Shown piece after piece: positions 1-10,158 of a DNA stretch of 64,000 nucleotides (its first letter is position 1; each line of letters begins with the position of its first letter). The stretch comes from Poecilobothrus nobilitatus (Eukaryota; Arthropoda; Insecta; Diptera; Dolichopodidae). The stretch covers positions 147,550,177 to 147,614,176 of the forward strand of contig OX352772.1 of NCBI GenBank assembly GCA_947095535.1, given 5' to 3'. The notes beneath the pieces are model-generated. The model worked only from the letters and a program-made list of their open reading frames with translations. It had not been told where the DNA came from and made no database searches. Made by a program: the position numbers and the translations under genes.

Positions 1-1137
1 AATGCTTTCAATACTCACTTCAGTGAAATTGGAAACAAATTAGCAGATAAAATTAGTGATGCTTAAAAGTTCACAATAAAAAACAGATTGGCTGAGCAGA
101 CTATTTTTCTTCATCCAACAGACGAAAAAGAAATATATAAAATTATAATGCCGCTAAAAAATAGTTCACCTGGGGGTGATAATGTATCTGCAGCGGATCT
201 AAAACATGTGGTATCATTAATATCACCTGTAATTGCTTCTATGATTAATAGATGTCTTTCTACCGGAATTTATCCTGATTGTCTAAAATCAAGTATTGTT
301 ATACCTATACATAAATCTGGGTCAATAATGGAAGTATCAAATTATAGACCGATCACTCTCACAAATTGCATAGGAAAAATATTTGAAAAGATAATAAATG
401 TCAGAATACAAGATTTCATACAGAATGTCGTAGGCTTTGATATGAACCAATTTGGGTTTCAAAAACAAATAGGTACAGACTATGCAGTTTTGGAATCCAC
501 TAACTCGATTATAAACAAATTGGATGCAGGAAGCTATGTATGTTCGGTATTTGTTGATTTAAAAAAGTCTTTTGATACAGTGAATCATAAAATCTTACTG
601 GATAGGTTACATGAAATTGGTATACGGGGTACAGCCCATGATCTACTCAACTCGTACCTTAAAAATCGAAAAACTATGACTAAAATTAATGGGGTGGTAA
701 GTAATCAGAGTACAATAAATATTGGTGTTCCTCAAGGATCAGTGCTAGGACCTACTTTATACCTATTGTTTATACATAATATACAGTATGCGGATATACT
801 AGCTGATTATAAAATATTTGCGGATGATACTCTACTAATTTACAATGCTAAAACTAATCATGAATTGGATCGTATAACTAATGCTGATTTGTGCAGATAC
901 AATAATTGGCTTAAAGGCAATAAATTGACTATAAACGCTGAAGTACAGAAATCGGATGAGCGGAGATCAGTAATTGTAGAGGATGAAAACGGAAATAAAT
1001 TTCGAAGAAATGAAATTCATACAAGATTAGATAAGCTGGCAACCCAGATTAGTAATAATGAATGTAATAAAAAAAATGATCAAGAAAAAATAAACCAAGA
1101 ATCACGAAAATTACGGTCCAGTAAAGCTTATAAATAA
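1..1137 (+). pseudogene. U0: LINE reverse transcriptase fused in frame to Gypsy integrase C-terminal tail
   Basis: The window opens inside LINE ORF2. A TAA at 64-66 ends the incoming frame; U6 and U7 have a GAA codon there. From 88 an open stretch of 349 codons carries RT palm motifs: the SSPGGDN and NYRPITL region, FVDLKKSFD with the first catalytic Asp, GVPQGSVLGP, and FADD. At about 950 the frame passes, without a stop, from LINE sequence (NKLTINAE) into the Gypsy integrase C-terminal domain (VQKSDERRSVIVED) and ends at 1137. The LINE thumb and the integrase zinc and DDE domains are absent. The TTG at 88 is not a credible start. The fusion probably arose by deletion at a 1-2 bp match and then spread; the same junction is at 18530 and 26378. 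Activity is unlikely. Confidence 0.85.
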
Positions 1138-1257
1138 AATTTTGAATGTGTATGTATGTATGTATATACATATGTATATTATATAATATTATATCGGAAT
1201 ATTTGAATTTTATAATATTTGAACCATCACATTTATCTCCTCGAAAAAAAAAAAAAA

Positions 1258-1756
1258 TGAATAAATAAAACAATAACAAATAAGTAAATTAAATCTCAAT
1301 ATAAAATAATAATTAGAAACAAATAATAAATAACAAAACAGATTTTAATTTAAATTGAATTGAATATAAGAAATTTGTTATGTACATTTATTAATTATGA
1401 ATTATGATTATAATAATAATAAATTGAATTGGATATATGAAACTTTGTTATGTAGGTACACTTATTAATTAATTTATAATTGATGATAACAATAATAAAT
1501 ATTATACTATAAAAAGAGCATGTATATTTGTAATACATTTGCATAAAGTATATAAAATGTATCACATGTTTTACTAAATGTGTTATATTGTATCACATTA
1601 TTTGTTATACTACTATATTGTTATGTTCATGTTCTACTACTACTTTTATTACACTTATTATAAGTTGCATTATATAATAAATAATTAAGATCAGTGTTAA
1701 AAGTAAAGTCATTGGTTTAATTATAATCAAACAATAATAACTTAAGTTGTCTGTCA
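1258..1756 (+). repeat. U1 putative long terminal repeat (499 bp) of the Gypsy-like element
   Basis: Follows the integrase tail and a purine run (G plus 14 A) that could be the polypurine tract. It begins TGAATAAATA and ends CTGTCA, giving TG...CA termini. It holds a TATA-like box (TATAAAAAG, near 1508-1516), several AATAAA motifs, and a diverged internal tandem repeat of about 69 bp (1352-1420 and 1421-1500). The same block of exactly 499 bp recurs six more times, always between integrase and leader. The segment after it, GGCTGGTAAGC, might hold a primer-binding site but I cannot name the tRNA. The LTR limits are inferred; the recurrence is seen directly. 1138-1257 is AT-rich with TATG repeats. 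Confidence 0.6.
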
Positions 1757-2166
1757 GGCTGGTAAGCTATCTAGTATAATTAATATTAAACTCTAATATA
1801 ACATTAGAAATTTATTTATATATTTATTTATATATTATAATTTTATATATTATATATTTATAATTATAATTATATAAATTTATATAATTAGTATAAATTT
1901 ATTTAATAATAATATTAAATTACATAGTACTTTTAGTACATAGAATATAAAAGACGAAAATATTTCAGTTTAATTCATTTAAATATAATGCACAAAACCA
2001 CTGATAAATTTTTCTGATTAGTACTACATAGCATTCTTCTTAATGTGTTAATGTGTCATTGTCAATATATGACTTTCCGATGCTTTTATATATTGAATAT
2101 CGGGCAACAAAGTGGTAAGTATTTTCTACCAAAATTGTGGACAACTAGAGCATAGAACAAAATGTG
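1757..2166 (+). other. Gypsy leader with gag almost entirely missing
   Basis: This AT-rich stretch lies between the putative LTR and the protease region. No gag capsid reading frame is visible on the plus strand. Near its 3' end (2125-2166) one frame reads like a degraded first zinc knuckle (NCGQLEHRTKC). It also contains TGGTAAGT at 2112-2119, which matches a splice-donor consensus. Later units carry the same leader with small indels, including an 18-bp tandem duplication in U6 (about 36381-36416). Confidence 0.55.
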
Positions 2167-2645
2167 TGTCATAATTGCAAAGGATTCAACCACTTTGCCA
2201 AATTCTGCAGAAGGAAATCAATATCTGTAAAAAGGCGTTAGAAAAAACAGAGAACTTTGAAGATTTTTTTATTGGTGTAATTAATATAAATAAATTGAAA
2301 GAAAAATCAAATATTAATTTTAAAATAAATAAAAACAAATTTTTCAATTCAAATAATTTTTGTTTTACTAAAGAATTTGTAGTAAATAATGAAAGAATTA
2401 AAATTGAATTAGATACAGGAGCAGAGGTAAATTTGATGTCAAAAAGAACTTTTGATTTAATTAATTTCAACAAAATATTTAAACTGAAAAAGGATACAGG
2501 GATTTTAACTGCTTTTGGAGGATCAACAATTTAATTTTTAAGCAAAATTATAATTACAGGACTAATTGAAAACTGTAAGTTCTCTTTTAATTTTATTATT
2601 GTAAATGAAGAGGTTATTACTATACTGGGAAAGCCAGATCTATAA
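2167..2645 (+). pseudogene. U1 Gypsy Gag zinc knuckle and retropepsin (protease) relic
   Basis: At 2167-2208 one frame gives CHNCKGFNHFAKFC, a textbook CX2CX4HX4C nucleic-acid-binding knuckle from the end of Gag. It stops 11 codons later. The protease lies in another frame (2175-2534), with ELDTGAEVN carrying the catalytic Asp (GAT at 2412-2414). A TAA at 2532-2534 cuts the protease. The same frame goes on past it to the family's C-terminal ILGKPDL motif and stops at 2643-2645. Aspartic proteases of this type process Gag-Pol. The frameshift and the stop recur in every copy, so they predate the array. The Asp-Thr-Gly and knuckle spacing suggest a Mag-like Ty3/Gypsy clade (inference). Confidence 0.8.
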
Positions 2646-2731
2646 TATAACAAAAATATAAGCTAGTTTGTTTGTTCGAACATTAATCAAATTGTAATGT
2701 CTAATAAGAACTAATAACTGATATTAAAGAT

Positions 2732-2829
2732 GATTATAAAAATTTATTCGAAGGTCTTGGATGCATTCCAAGCGTAATTAGTCTCAAAGTAATTAAGGAT
2801 GTATTATCTGTTATTGATACTATGAGAAA
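2732..2829 (+). pseudogene. N-terminal fragment of Gypsy reverse transcriptase
   Basis: The frame reads DYKNLFEGLGCIPSVISLKV and then VIKDVLSVIDTMRK, the characteristic opening of Ty3/Gypsy RT just downstream of protease. After about 33 codons it is cut off exactly where element E1 begins. The rest of this RT and all RNase H are missing from the window. The fragment survives only in U1 and at 10061, so these units keep the ancestral protease-to-RT order without the LINE. Confidence 0.75.
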
Positions 2830-4276
2830 ACGAGGAAGAATACAGTTGCCTTTGTCAACTCTTAGATACCCGTACGAACCGTTAATATGTTCACAGCCTG
2901 TCACTCTGCATACAATATTATGTTTTTAATATTTTAGTATTTTAAAATAATTTGGGTGAATTTTATAATTTCTAGAACTATGGGTTGTACATATATTCAA
3001 ACTATATGTTTATATGTACATTCTTCAAAAGCAGATTCTAACTTTCCACATAACGATTATCAATCGAAAACTTTTTCAAATATTCTATAGTACCATTTAA
3101 TACTAAGCGGTAAATGTATATTAAACTTACTTAGTACAAAATAATAAATATAATTTTAAATATTATATTATATTATAGTTAAATATTCCATTGACAGAAT
3201 AATTTCTTATAAGTACAATAAAATACATATATGTATGTAAATACGGCGCTATATAATATATATATATACTCTTATCATTTATTCACTAGTGACATATACG
3301 ATATGTAAATAAACATGATATTATATAAGTATGTATATATATCAATATCATATAAATAAAAATTCTTCAAGCAAACGTTATTTTGTTTATTTATTTACAT
3401 TTTTTTGTACTACGCATTATATCCTCAACAATTTCAAATTATCGAGTAAAACAAATGCAAAAAATTTGTTGAAGAAATTTGTTAGAAAATTTAAAAAAAT
3501 CAAGTAACACTTTCGTCAATTATAAAGTAAACCTATATTATAAAAAAAAGTTGGTAACAGAATTAAGAGTATAATGTTGAAGCTTTAATTTTTGTGTATT
3601 ACTTCAAAATAATTTTAACAGGTGTTCAAGTTACAGGTGTTTAAAAATTGGAAATTCTCAGTTTTTGACCCCTTACAGCTCCTAAACGGGAAGTGATACA
3701 AAAAAAATTTCTGAAATGACTCATACTTATTTTTAAAGATCTAACTTCTGTCAAAATGTAATCTTTAAGTTTCCAACTTAAACCGTTTAGAAGATAGAAG
3801 GGTTAAAGGTTTTTTCAAAATTTGAGTTTCGCATAACGGTAAATTAAGACACCGTATGCCACAAATATATATTTATTGTATATATACTTTTAAAGCTAAT
3901 AAAAGTAGTAATCGTTGGGCGTTTTCATAATGAAGATATACCTTATACAACTGGTGCTATAACAATTTGAATATAGAGCTTTTTTTAACCTTTGCGGAGC
4001 TGTAGCTCCGTAACGAGTGGGGCTACAAAAAAAAGTTATTAAAAATAAAATTAATATTTTTGTGAGATCTATCAGCAGCTAAAAGTTCATAGCTCTATTT
4101 CAAAAAAAATGTGGGGATCTAAAAGTTAGGTGTTCGAGAACTACCCTAAGTTTTGGTCCAAACTCAACCAAAAAAAATAGGGAACCTACAAATTACTCCC
4201 AGAATATTGTGTGTATTTCAAGATTCTAGCTTTCTTAGTTTTTGAGTTAGCGTGCTGACGGAGGACGGACGGACGG
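2830..4276 (+). mobile_element. E1: non-autonomous 1.5-kb element, right end truncated
   Basis: Starts at ACGAGGAAGAATACAG, the same left boundary seen after LTR sequence at 5273 and after LINE endonuclease sequence at 14983. TACCCGTACGA lies about 40 bp in. It has no coding capacity. It ends in the GGACGGACGGACGG run and lacks the CATGGCTC and CGTACGGGTATA terminus of E3-E8. It is more diverged from E4-E8 than those are from each other. Confidence 0.7.
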
Positions 4277-4362
4277 ATTGAGACAAACACTTATTCTGCA
4301 CGATATTCCAAATCTACCATTTCAAAAACTAGGTAGTGACACATTTGAATTTAATTTGAATT
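4277..4362 (+). other. Unassigned junction between E1 and integrase
   Basis: About 86 bp (TTGAGACAAACACTTATTCTG onwards) that is in no other unit. It may be residual Gypsy sequence upstream of the integrase core or filler DNA. The last 20 bp or so, TTGAATTTTAATAAAATTAT, also occur at the LINE-integrase junctions of U2 and U5-U7. Confidence 0.4.
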
Positions 4363-5089
4363 TTAATAAAATTATACTTGTTAATTGTTGATTACTACTC
4401 AAAATATGTAGAAATTGGTAAAATTTCATCGGCAAGTGCCGATAATGTAATTCAAGTTTTCAAAACCATGGCATGGTTGGAATGGAATGGAATGGAATTG
4501 GAATTGGGGGCATGGAATTCCAGTTAAATTAGTGTCTGACAATAGTCCTCCATTTACATCGAACCAATTCGGAAAGTTTTTATATGATTGGGATGTTGAG
4601 CATGAACCGAGCAGTCCCCACTACTCCCGATCCAATGGTTTAGCTGAAAGGTCTATACAAACGGTCAAGAAAATGCTCTTTATCTAATACTGGCCCTTAT
4701 TTGGGTGTGTTGAATCTAAGAAGAAGCACTCATATAGGATGCACGTCTTCTCAGTTGCTAACCTCAGAAACAGGTTAAACAATTATCAAGAGAAAATGGT
4801 TCAAAGTTACAATAAAAAGGCTACCATCAGACAAAATGTAGAACTGAATACCCCCATATTGTTCAAAAAATTTCCAAATAATAAATTTTTGACAAGGGGA
4901 AAGGTAGTACAGAAATCGGATGAGCCGAGATCAGTAATTGTAGAGGATGAAAACGGAAATAAATTTCGAAGAAATGAAATTCATACAAGATTAGATAAGC
5001 TGGCAACCCAGATTAGTAATATTGAATATAATAAAAAAAATGATCAAGAAAAAATAAACCAAGAATCACGAAAATTACGGTCCGGTTAA
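4363..5089 (+). pseudogene. U1 Gypsy integrase relic (DDE core and C-terminal domain)
   Basis: Integrases insert the cDNA of LTR elements into chromosomes. The frame opens with YLLIVDYYSKYVEI (first catalytic Asp). After a frameshift in a TGGAATGGAATGG run (about 4479-4505), VKLVSDNSPPFTSN gives the second Asp and GLAERSIQTVKK the catalytic Glu; there are 35 residues between them, the DD35E spacing. The next frame starts beyond a TAA at 4685-4687. The C-terminal domain (KVVQKSDEPRSVIVED, RRNEIHTRLDKL) ends at 5089. An internal deletion of roughly 90 bp near 4765, compared with 8050-8140, removes part of the linker. This is the only copy without the TAG that follows PPFT elsewhere. Confidence 0.8.
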
Positions 5090-5224
5090 ACTTATAAATA
5101 AAATTTTGAATGTGTATGTATGTATGCATATACATATATATAGTACATAATATTATATCGGAATAATTGAATTTTATAATATTTGAACCATCACATTTAT
5201 CTCCTCGAAAAAAAAAAAAAAAAA

Positions 5225-5272
5225 TGAATAAATAAAACAATAACAAATAAGTAAATTAAATCTCAATATAAA
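5225..5272 (+). repeat. LTR stub cut by E2
   Basis: The first 48 bp of the putative LTR after a purine run (TGAATAAATAAAAC...TCAATATAAA), ending exactly at the ACGAGG start of E2. Because only the 5' end is present, the remaining LTR, leader and protease of this unit were lost. Confidence 0.65.
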
Positions 5273-5802
5273 ACGAGGAAGAATACAGTTGCCTTTGTCA
5301 ACTCTTAGATACCCGTATGAACCGTTAGTATGTTCGCAGCCTGTCACTCTGCATACAATATTATTTTTTTAATATTTTAGTATTTTAAAATAATTTGGGT
5401 GAATTTTATAATTTCTAGAACTATGGGTTGAACTTATATTCAAACTATATGTTTATATGTACATTCTTCAAAAGCAGATTCTAACTTTCAACATAACGAT
5501 TATCAATCCAAAAGTTTTTCAAATATTCTATAGTACCATTTAATACTAAGCGGTAAATGTGCATTAAATTTACTTAGTACAAAATAATAAATATAATTTT
5601 AAATATTATATTATATTATATTTAAATATTCCATTGACAGAATAATTTCTTATAAGTACAATAAAATACATATATGTATGTAAATACGGCGCTATATAAT
5701 ATACGTATATGTATACTCTTATCATTCATTCACTAGTGACATATACAATATGTAAATAAACATGATATTATATAAGTATGTATATATTATATAAGTATGT
5801 AT
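5273..5802 (+). mobile_element. E2: truncated E element joined to LINE RT
   Basis: The left end is intact (ACGAGGAAGAATACAG, TACCCGTATGA). It stops after a doubled TATTATATAAGTATGTATA motif, about 500 bp in. The next bases, AAAAAAATGGAACC, are LINE ORF2 sequence. About 1 kb of E and the LINE endonuclease are therefore missing. This is a deletion junction, not an element terminus. Confidence 0.65.
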
Positions 5803-7661
5803 AAAAAAATGGAACCTATTTTTAAAAGGGAAATTTATACCATAAATTATCATAAGTACAAAGTTAAGGTTAGAAATTTACTTGTAACAAATAATACGGA
5901 ATGTGTTGATGATCTTATTAAAATATTACAAAGAGCAAAAGAAGACTCTAAGATAAAAAGGCATATAAGAGTCAGAAATGATAATCCTTGGATGACAAAT
6001 GAATTATTAAACTTGATCAAAAAGAGAAATAAACTGTTTAAAAAATTAAAAAAAAAACCTAACAGTTTAGAAATTCAAGTAAGATTTAAGAATGAAAAAA
6101 ACAAGGTTACATATGAAATAACTAAAGCAAAACAGAATTATTTTAATAATAGAATACAATCGGCTGGGTCTGACAAAAGGAAAATTTGTAAAGTTCTTAA
6201 CAATTGCATCTTAAAGAAGTCAACTGAATTTAATAAAGTCTTCATAGATATAAATAATAATGGAACTAGAACATGTGATAGCTTTGAAATTGCAAATGCT
6301 TTCAATACTCACTTCAGTGAAATTGGAAACAAATTAGCAGATAAAATTAGTGATGCTGAAAAGTTCACAATAAAAAACAGATTGGCTGAGCAGACTATTT
6401 TTCTTCATCCAACAGACGAAAAAGAAATATATAAAATTAAAATGCCGCTAAAAAATAGTTCACCTGGGGGTGATAATGTATCTGCAGCGGATCTAAAACA
6501 TGTGGTATCATTAATATCACCTGTAATTGCTTCTATGATTAATATATGTCTTTCTACCGGAATTTATCCTGATTGTCTAAAATCAAGTATTGTTATACCT
6601 ATACATAAATCTGGGTCAATAATGGAAGTATCAAATTATAGACCGATCACTCTCACAAATTGCATAGAAAAAATATGAAGAGATAATAAATGTCAGAATA
6701 CAAGATTTCATACAGAATGTCGTAGGCTTTGATATGAACCAATTTGGGTTTCAAAAACAAATAGGTACAGACTATGCAGTTTTGGAATCCACTCGATTAT
6801 AAACAAATTGGATGCAGGAAGCTATGTATGTTCGGTATTTGTTGATTTAAAAAAGTCTTTTGATACAGTGAATCATAAAATCTTACTGGATAGGTTACAT
6901 GAAATTGGTATACGGGGTACAGCCCATGATCTACTCAACTCGTACCTTAAAAATAGAAAAACTATGACTAAAATTAATGGGGTGTTAAGTAATCAGAGTA
7001 CAATAAATATTGGTGTTCCTCAAGGATCAGTGCTAGGACCTACTTTATACCTATTTTATATACATAATATACAGTATGCGGATATACTAGCTGATTATAA
7101 AATATTTGCGGATGATACTCTACTAATTTACAATGCTAAAACTAATCATGAATTGGAGCGTATAACTAATGCTGATTTGTGCAGATACAATAATTGGCTT
7201 AAAGGCAATAAATTGACTATAAACGCTGAAAAAACTAAATATATAGTTTATAAAATAAAAAATAAAGTTGATATAAACCCGAAATTGTTTGTAAATAGGG
7301 TTGAAATTGATAGAGTTACTTCATATAAATACCTTGGTGTTGTAATTGATGAAAAGTTGAAATGGGAAGATCATATTAATAGTGTAATAAAAAAAATTGT
7401 GCCTTTACTGGGTGTGATCAAAAGAAGTGGAATTTCGCTGAGTAAACAGACAGCAGATAGTTTATACCATTCTCATATTACGTCACATATTAGATATAAT
7501 ATATGTAATTGGTCTAGCTGTCTTCATGGTTGAAAGATAAAATTGGTATTCTAATAAATAAGGCTATAAAAGGTTTGCACAAATTCAATTGGCTGACCCC
7601 AACAAATGAAATTTTTAACCGTACGGGTTACATAAAGCCGCCGGAACTTATTGAATTTTAA
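5803..7661 (+). pseudogene. U2 LINE ORF2 relic: RT with frameshifts, no endonuclease
   Basis: Begins at MEPIFKREIYTINYH, the linker between endonuclease and RT. It is open to 6678, where 2 bp are missing (AAATATGAAGAG), and carries a further 4-bp loss near 6792. It is open again 6808-7533 through FVDLKKSFD, GVPQGSVLGP and FADD and the post-palm region KYLGVVIDEK, then loses one base at about 7525. It ends at LPELIEF-type sequence plus TAA at 7659-7661 and runs straight into integrase. RT of this clade primes on nicked target DNA. Without endonuclease and 3' UTR this copy cannot move. Confidence 0.8.
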
Positions 7662-8466
7662 TAAAATTATACTTGTTAATTGTTGATTACTACTCAATTG
7701 GTAAAATTGGTAAAATTTCATCGGCAAGTGCCGATAATGTAATTCAAGTTTTCAAAACCATGGCATAGTTGGAATGGAATGAAATGGAATTGGAATTGGA
7801 GGCATGGAATTCCAGTTAAATTAGTGTCTGACAATAATCCTCCATTTACATAGAACCAATTCGAAAAGTTTTTATATGATTGGGATGTTGAGCATGAACC
7901 GAGCAGTCCTCACTACTCCCAATGCAATGGTTTAGCTGAAAGGTCTATACAAACGGTCAAGAAAATGCTCTTTATCTAATACTGACCCTTACTTGGGTCT
8001 GCTGAATCTAAGAAGAAGCACTCATATAGGATGCTCGCCTTCTCAGTTGCTAATGTCACGCAACTTGAGAACTAGAATTCCTATGACAACAGAATATCTA
8101 AAGCCTAAAATAGTGGACAACATTCAATATAGAAACAGGTTAAACAATTATCAAGAGAAAATGGTTCAAAGGTACAATAAAAAGGCTACTATCAGACAAA
8201 ATGTAGAACTGAATACCCCCATATTGTTCAAAAAACTTCCAAATGATAAATTTTGGAGAAGGGGAAAGGTAGTACAGAAATCGGATGAGCGGAGATCAGT
8301 AATTGTAGAGGATGAAAACGGAAATAAATTTCGAAGAAATGAAATTCATACAAGATTAGATAAGCTGGCAACCCAGATTAGTAATAATGAATGTAATAAA
8401 AAAAATGATCAAGAAAAAATAAACCAAGAATCACGAAAATTACGGTCCAGTAAAGCTTATAAATAA
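7658..8466 (+). pseudogene. U2 Gypsy integrase relic
   Basis: The core starts inside the LINE stop (YLLIVDYY), but the SKYVE stretch is altered to a repeated TTGGTAAAA. The DD35E region is broken by a TAG after the Pro-Pro-Phe-Thr equivalent (about 7851) and by a frameshift after the catalytic Glu. The distal frame, 7993-8466, is open for 157 codons with the linker (LRTRIPMTTEYLKPK, LNNYQEKMVQRYNKKA) that U1 has lost and the complete C-terminal domain. Confidence 0.75.
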
Positions 8467-8587
8467 AATTTTGAATGTGTATGTATGTATGTATATACAT
8501 ATGTATATTATATAATATTATATCGGAATATTTGAATTTTATAATATTTGAACCATCACATTTATCTCCTCGAAAAAAAAAAAAAAA

Positions 8588-9086
8588 TGAATAAATAAAA
8601 CAATAACAAATAAGTAAATTAAATCTCAATATAAAATAATAATTACAAACAAATAATAAATAACAAAACAGATTTTAATTTAAATTGAATTGAATATAAG
8701 AAATTTGTTATGTACATTTATTAATTATGAATTATGATTATAATAATAATAAATTGAATTGGATATATGAAACTTTGTTATGTAGGTACACTTATTAATT
8801 AATTTATAATTGATGATAACAATAATAAATATTATACTATAAAAAGAGCATGTATATTTGTAATACATTTGCATAAAGTATATAAAATGTATCACATGTT
8901 TTATTAAATGTGTTATATTGTATCACATTATTTGTTATACTACTATATTGTTATGTTCATGTTCTACTACTACTTTTATTACACTTATTATAAGTTGCAT
9001 TATATAATAAATAATTAAGATCAGTGTTAAAAGTAAAGTCATTGGTTTAATTATAATCAAACAATAATAACTTAAGTTGTCTGTCA
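8588..9086 (+). repeat. U3 putative LTR (499 bp)
   Basis: Same termini, TATA-like box and internal 69-bp repeat as at 1258. It differs from that copy at only a few bases by eye, for example TTTTATTAAATG for TTTTACTAAATG near 8900. The leader follows at 9087-9496 with no gag frame. Confidence 0.6.
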
Positions 9087-9496
9087 GGCTGGTAAGCTAT
9101 CTAGTATAATTAATATTAAACTCTAATATAACATTAGAAATTTATTTATATATTTATTTATATATTATAATTTTATATATTATATATTTATAATTATAAT
9201 TATATAAATTTATATAATTAGTATAAATTTATTTAATTATAATATTAAATTACATAGTACTTTTAGTACATAGAATATAAAAGACGAAAATATTTCAGTT
9301 TAATTCATTTAAATATAATGCACAAAACCAGTGATAATTTTTTCTGATTAGTACTACATAGCATTCTTCTTAATGTGTTAATGTGTCGTTGTCAATGTAT
9401 GACTTTCCGATACTTTTATATATTGAATATCGGGCAACAAAGTGGTAAGTATTTTCTACCAAAATTGTGGACAACTAGAGCATAGAACAAAATGTG

Positions 9497-9975
9497 TGTC
9501 ATAATTGCAAAGGATTCAACCACTTTGCCAAATTCTGCAGAAGGAAATCAATATCTGTAAAAAGGCGTTAGAAAAAACAGAGAACTTTGAAGATTTTTTT
9601 ATTGGTGTAATTAATATAAATAAATTGAAAGAAAAATCAAATATTAATTTTAAAATAAATAAAAACAAATTTTTCAATTCAAATAATTTTTGTTTTACTA
9701 AAGAATTTGAAGTAAATAATGAAAGAATTAAAATTGAATTAGGTACAGGAGCAGAGGTAAATTTGATGTCAAAAAGAACTTTTGATTTAATTAATTTCAA
9801 CAAAATATTTAAACTGAAAAAGGATACAGGGATTTTAACTGCTTTTGGAGGATCAACAATTTAATTTTTAAGCAAAATTATAATTACAGGACTAATTGAA
9901 AACTGTAAGTTCTCTTTTAATTTTATTATTGTAAATGAAGAGGTTATTACTATACTGGGAAAGCCAGATCTATAA
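9497..9975 (+). pseudogene. Gypsy zinc knuckle and protease relic with catalytic Asp lost
   Basis: Collinear with the U1 protease at an offset of 7330 bp. The active-site triplet reads ELGTGAEVN instead of ELDTGAEVN, a GAT to GGT change at 9742-9744 that would abolish catalysis. The internal TAA (9862-9864) and the knuckle frameshift are kept. The frame ends at ILGKPDL plus stop, as in U1. Confidence 0.8.
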
Positions 9976-10060
9976 TATAATAAAAATATAAGCTAGTTTG
10001 TTGTCCGAACATTAATCAAATTGTAATGTCTAATAAGAACTAATAACTGATATTAAAGAT

Positions 10061-10158
10061 GATTATAAAAATTTATTCGAAGGTCTTGGATGCATTCCAA
10101 GCGTAATTAGTCTCAAAGTAATTAAGGATGTATTATCTGTTATTGATCCTATGAGAAA
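10061..10158 (+). pseudogene. N-terminal fragment of Gypsy RT, second copy
   Basis: Reads DYKNLFEGLGCIPSVISLKV, then VIDPMRK, and is cut by E3. It keeps the Pro expected in this motif, where the copy at 2732 has Thr. Between the protease stop and here (9976-10060) are relics of the protease-RT linker with stops. Confidence 0.75.

Noticed and set aside
1049..1279. Minus-strand frame over the integrase tail and LTR edge
   Set aside because: Driven by poly(A) and TATG repeats; not conserved as protein independent of the DNA.
2186..2473. Minus-strand open frame opposite the protease (recurring in all units)
   Set aside because: Antisense shadow of an AT-rich coding strand: hydrophobic Leu/Phe/Ile composition, no motif, moves exactly with the plus-strand protease.
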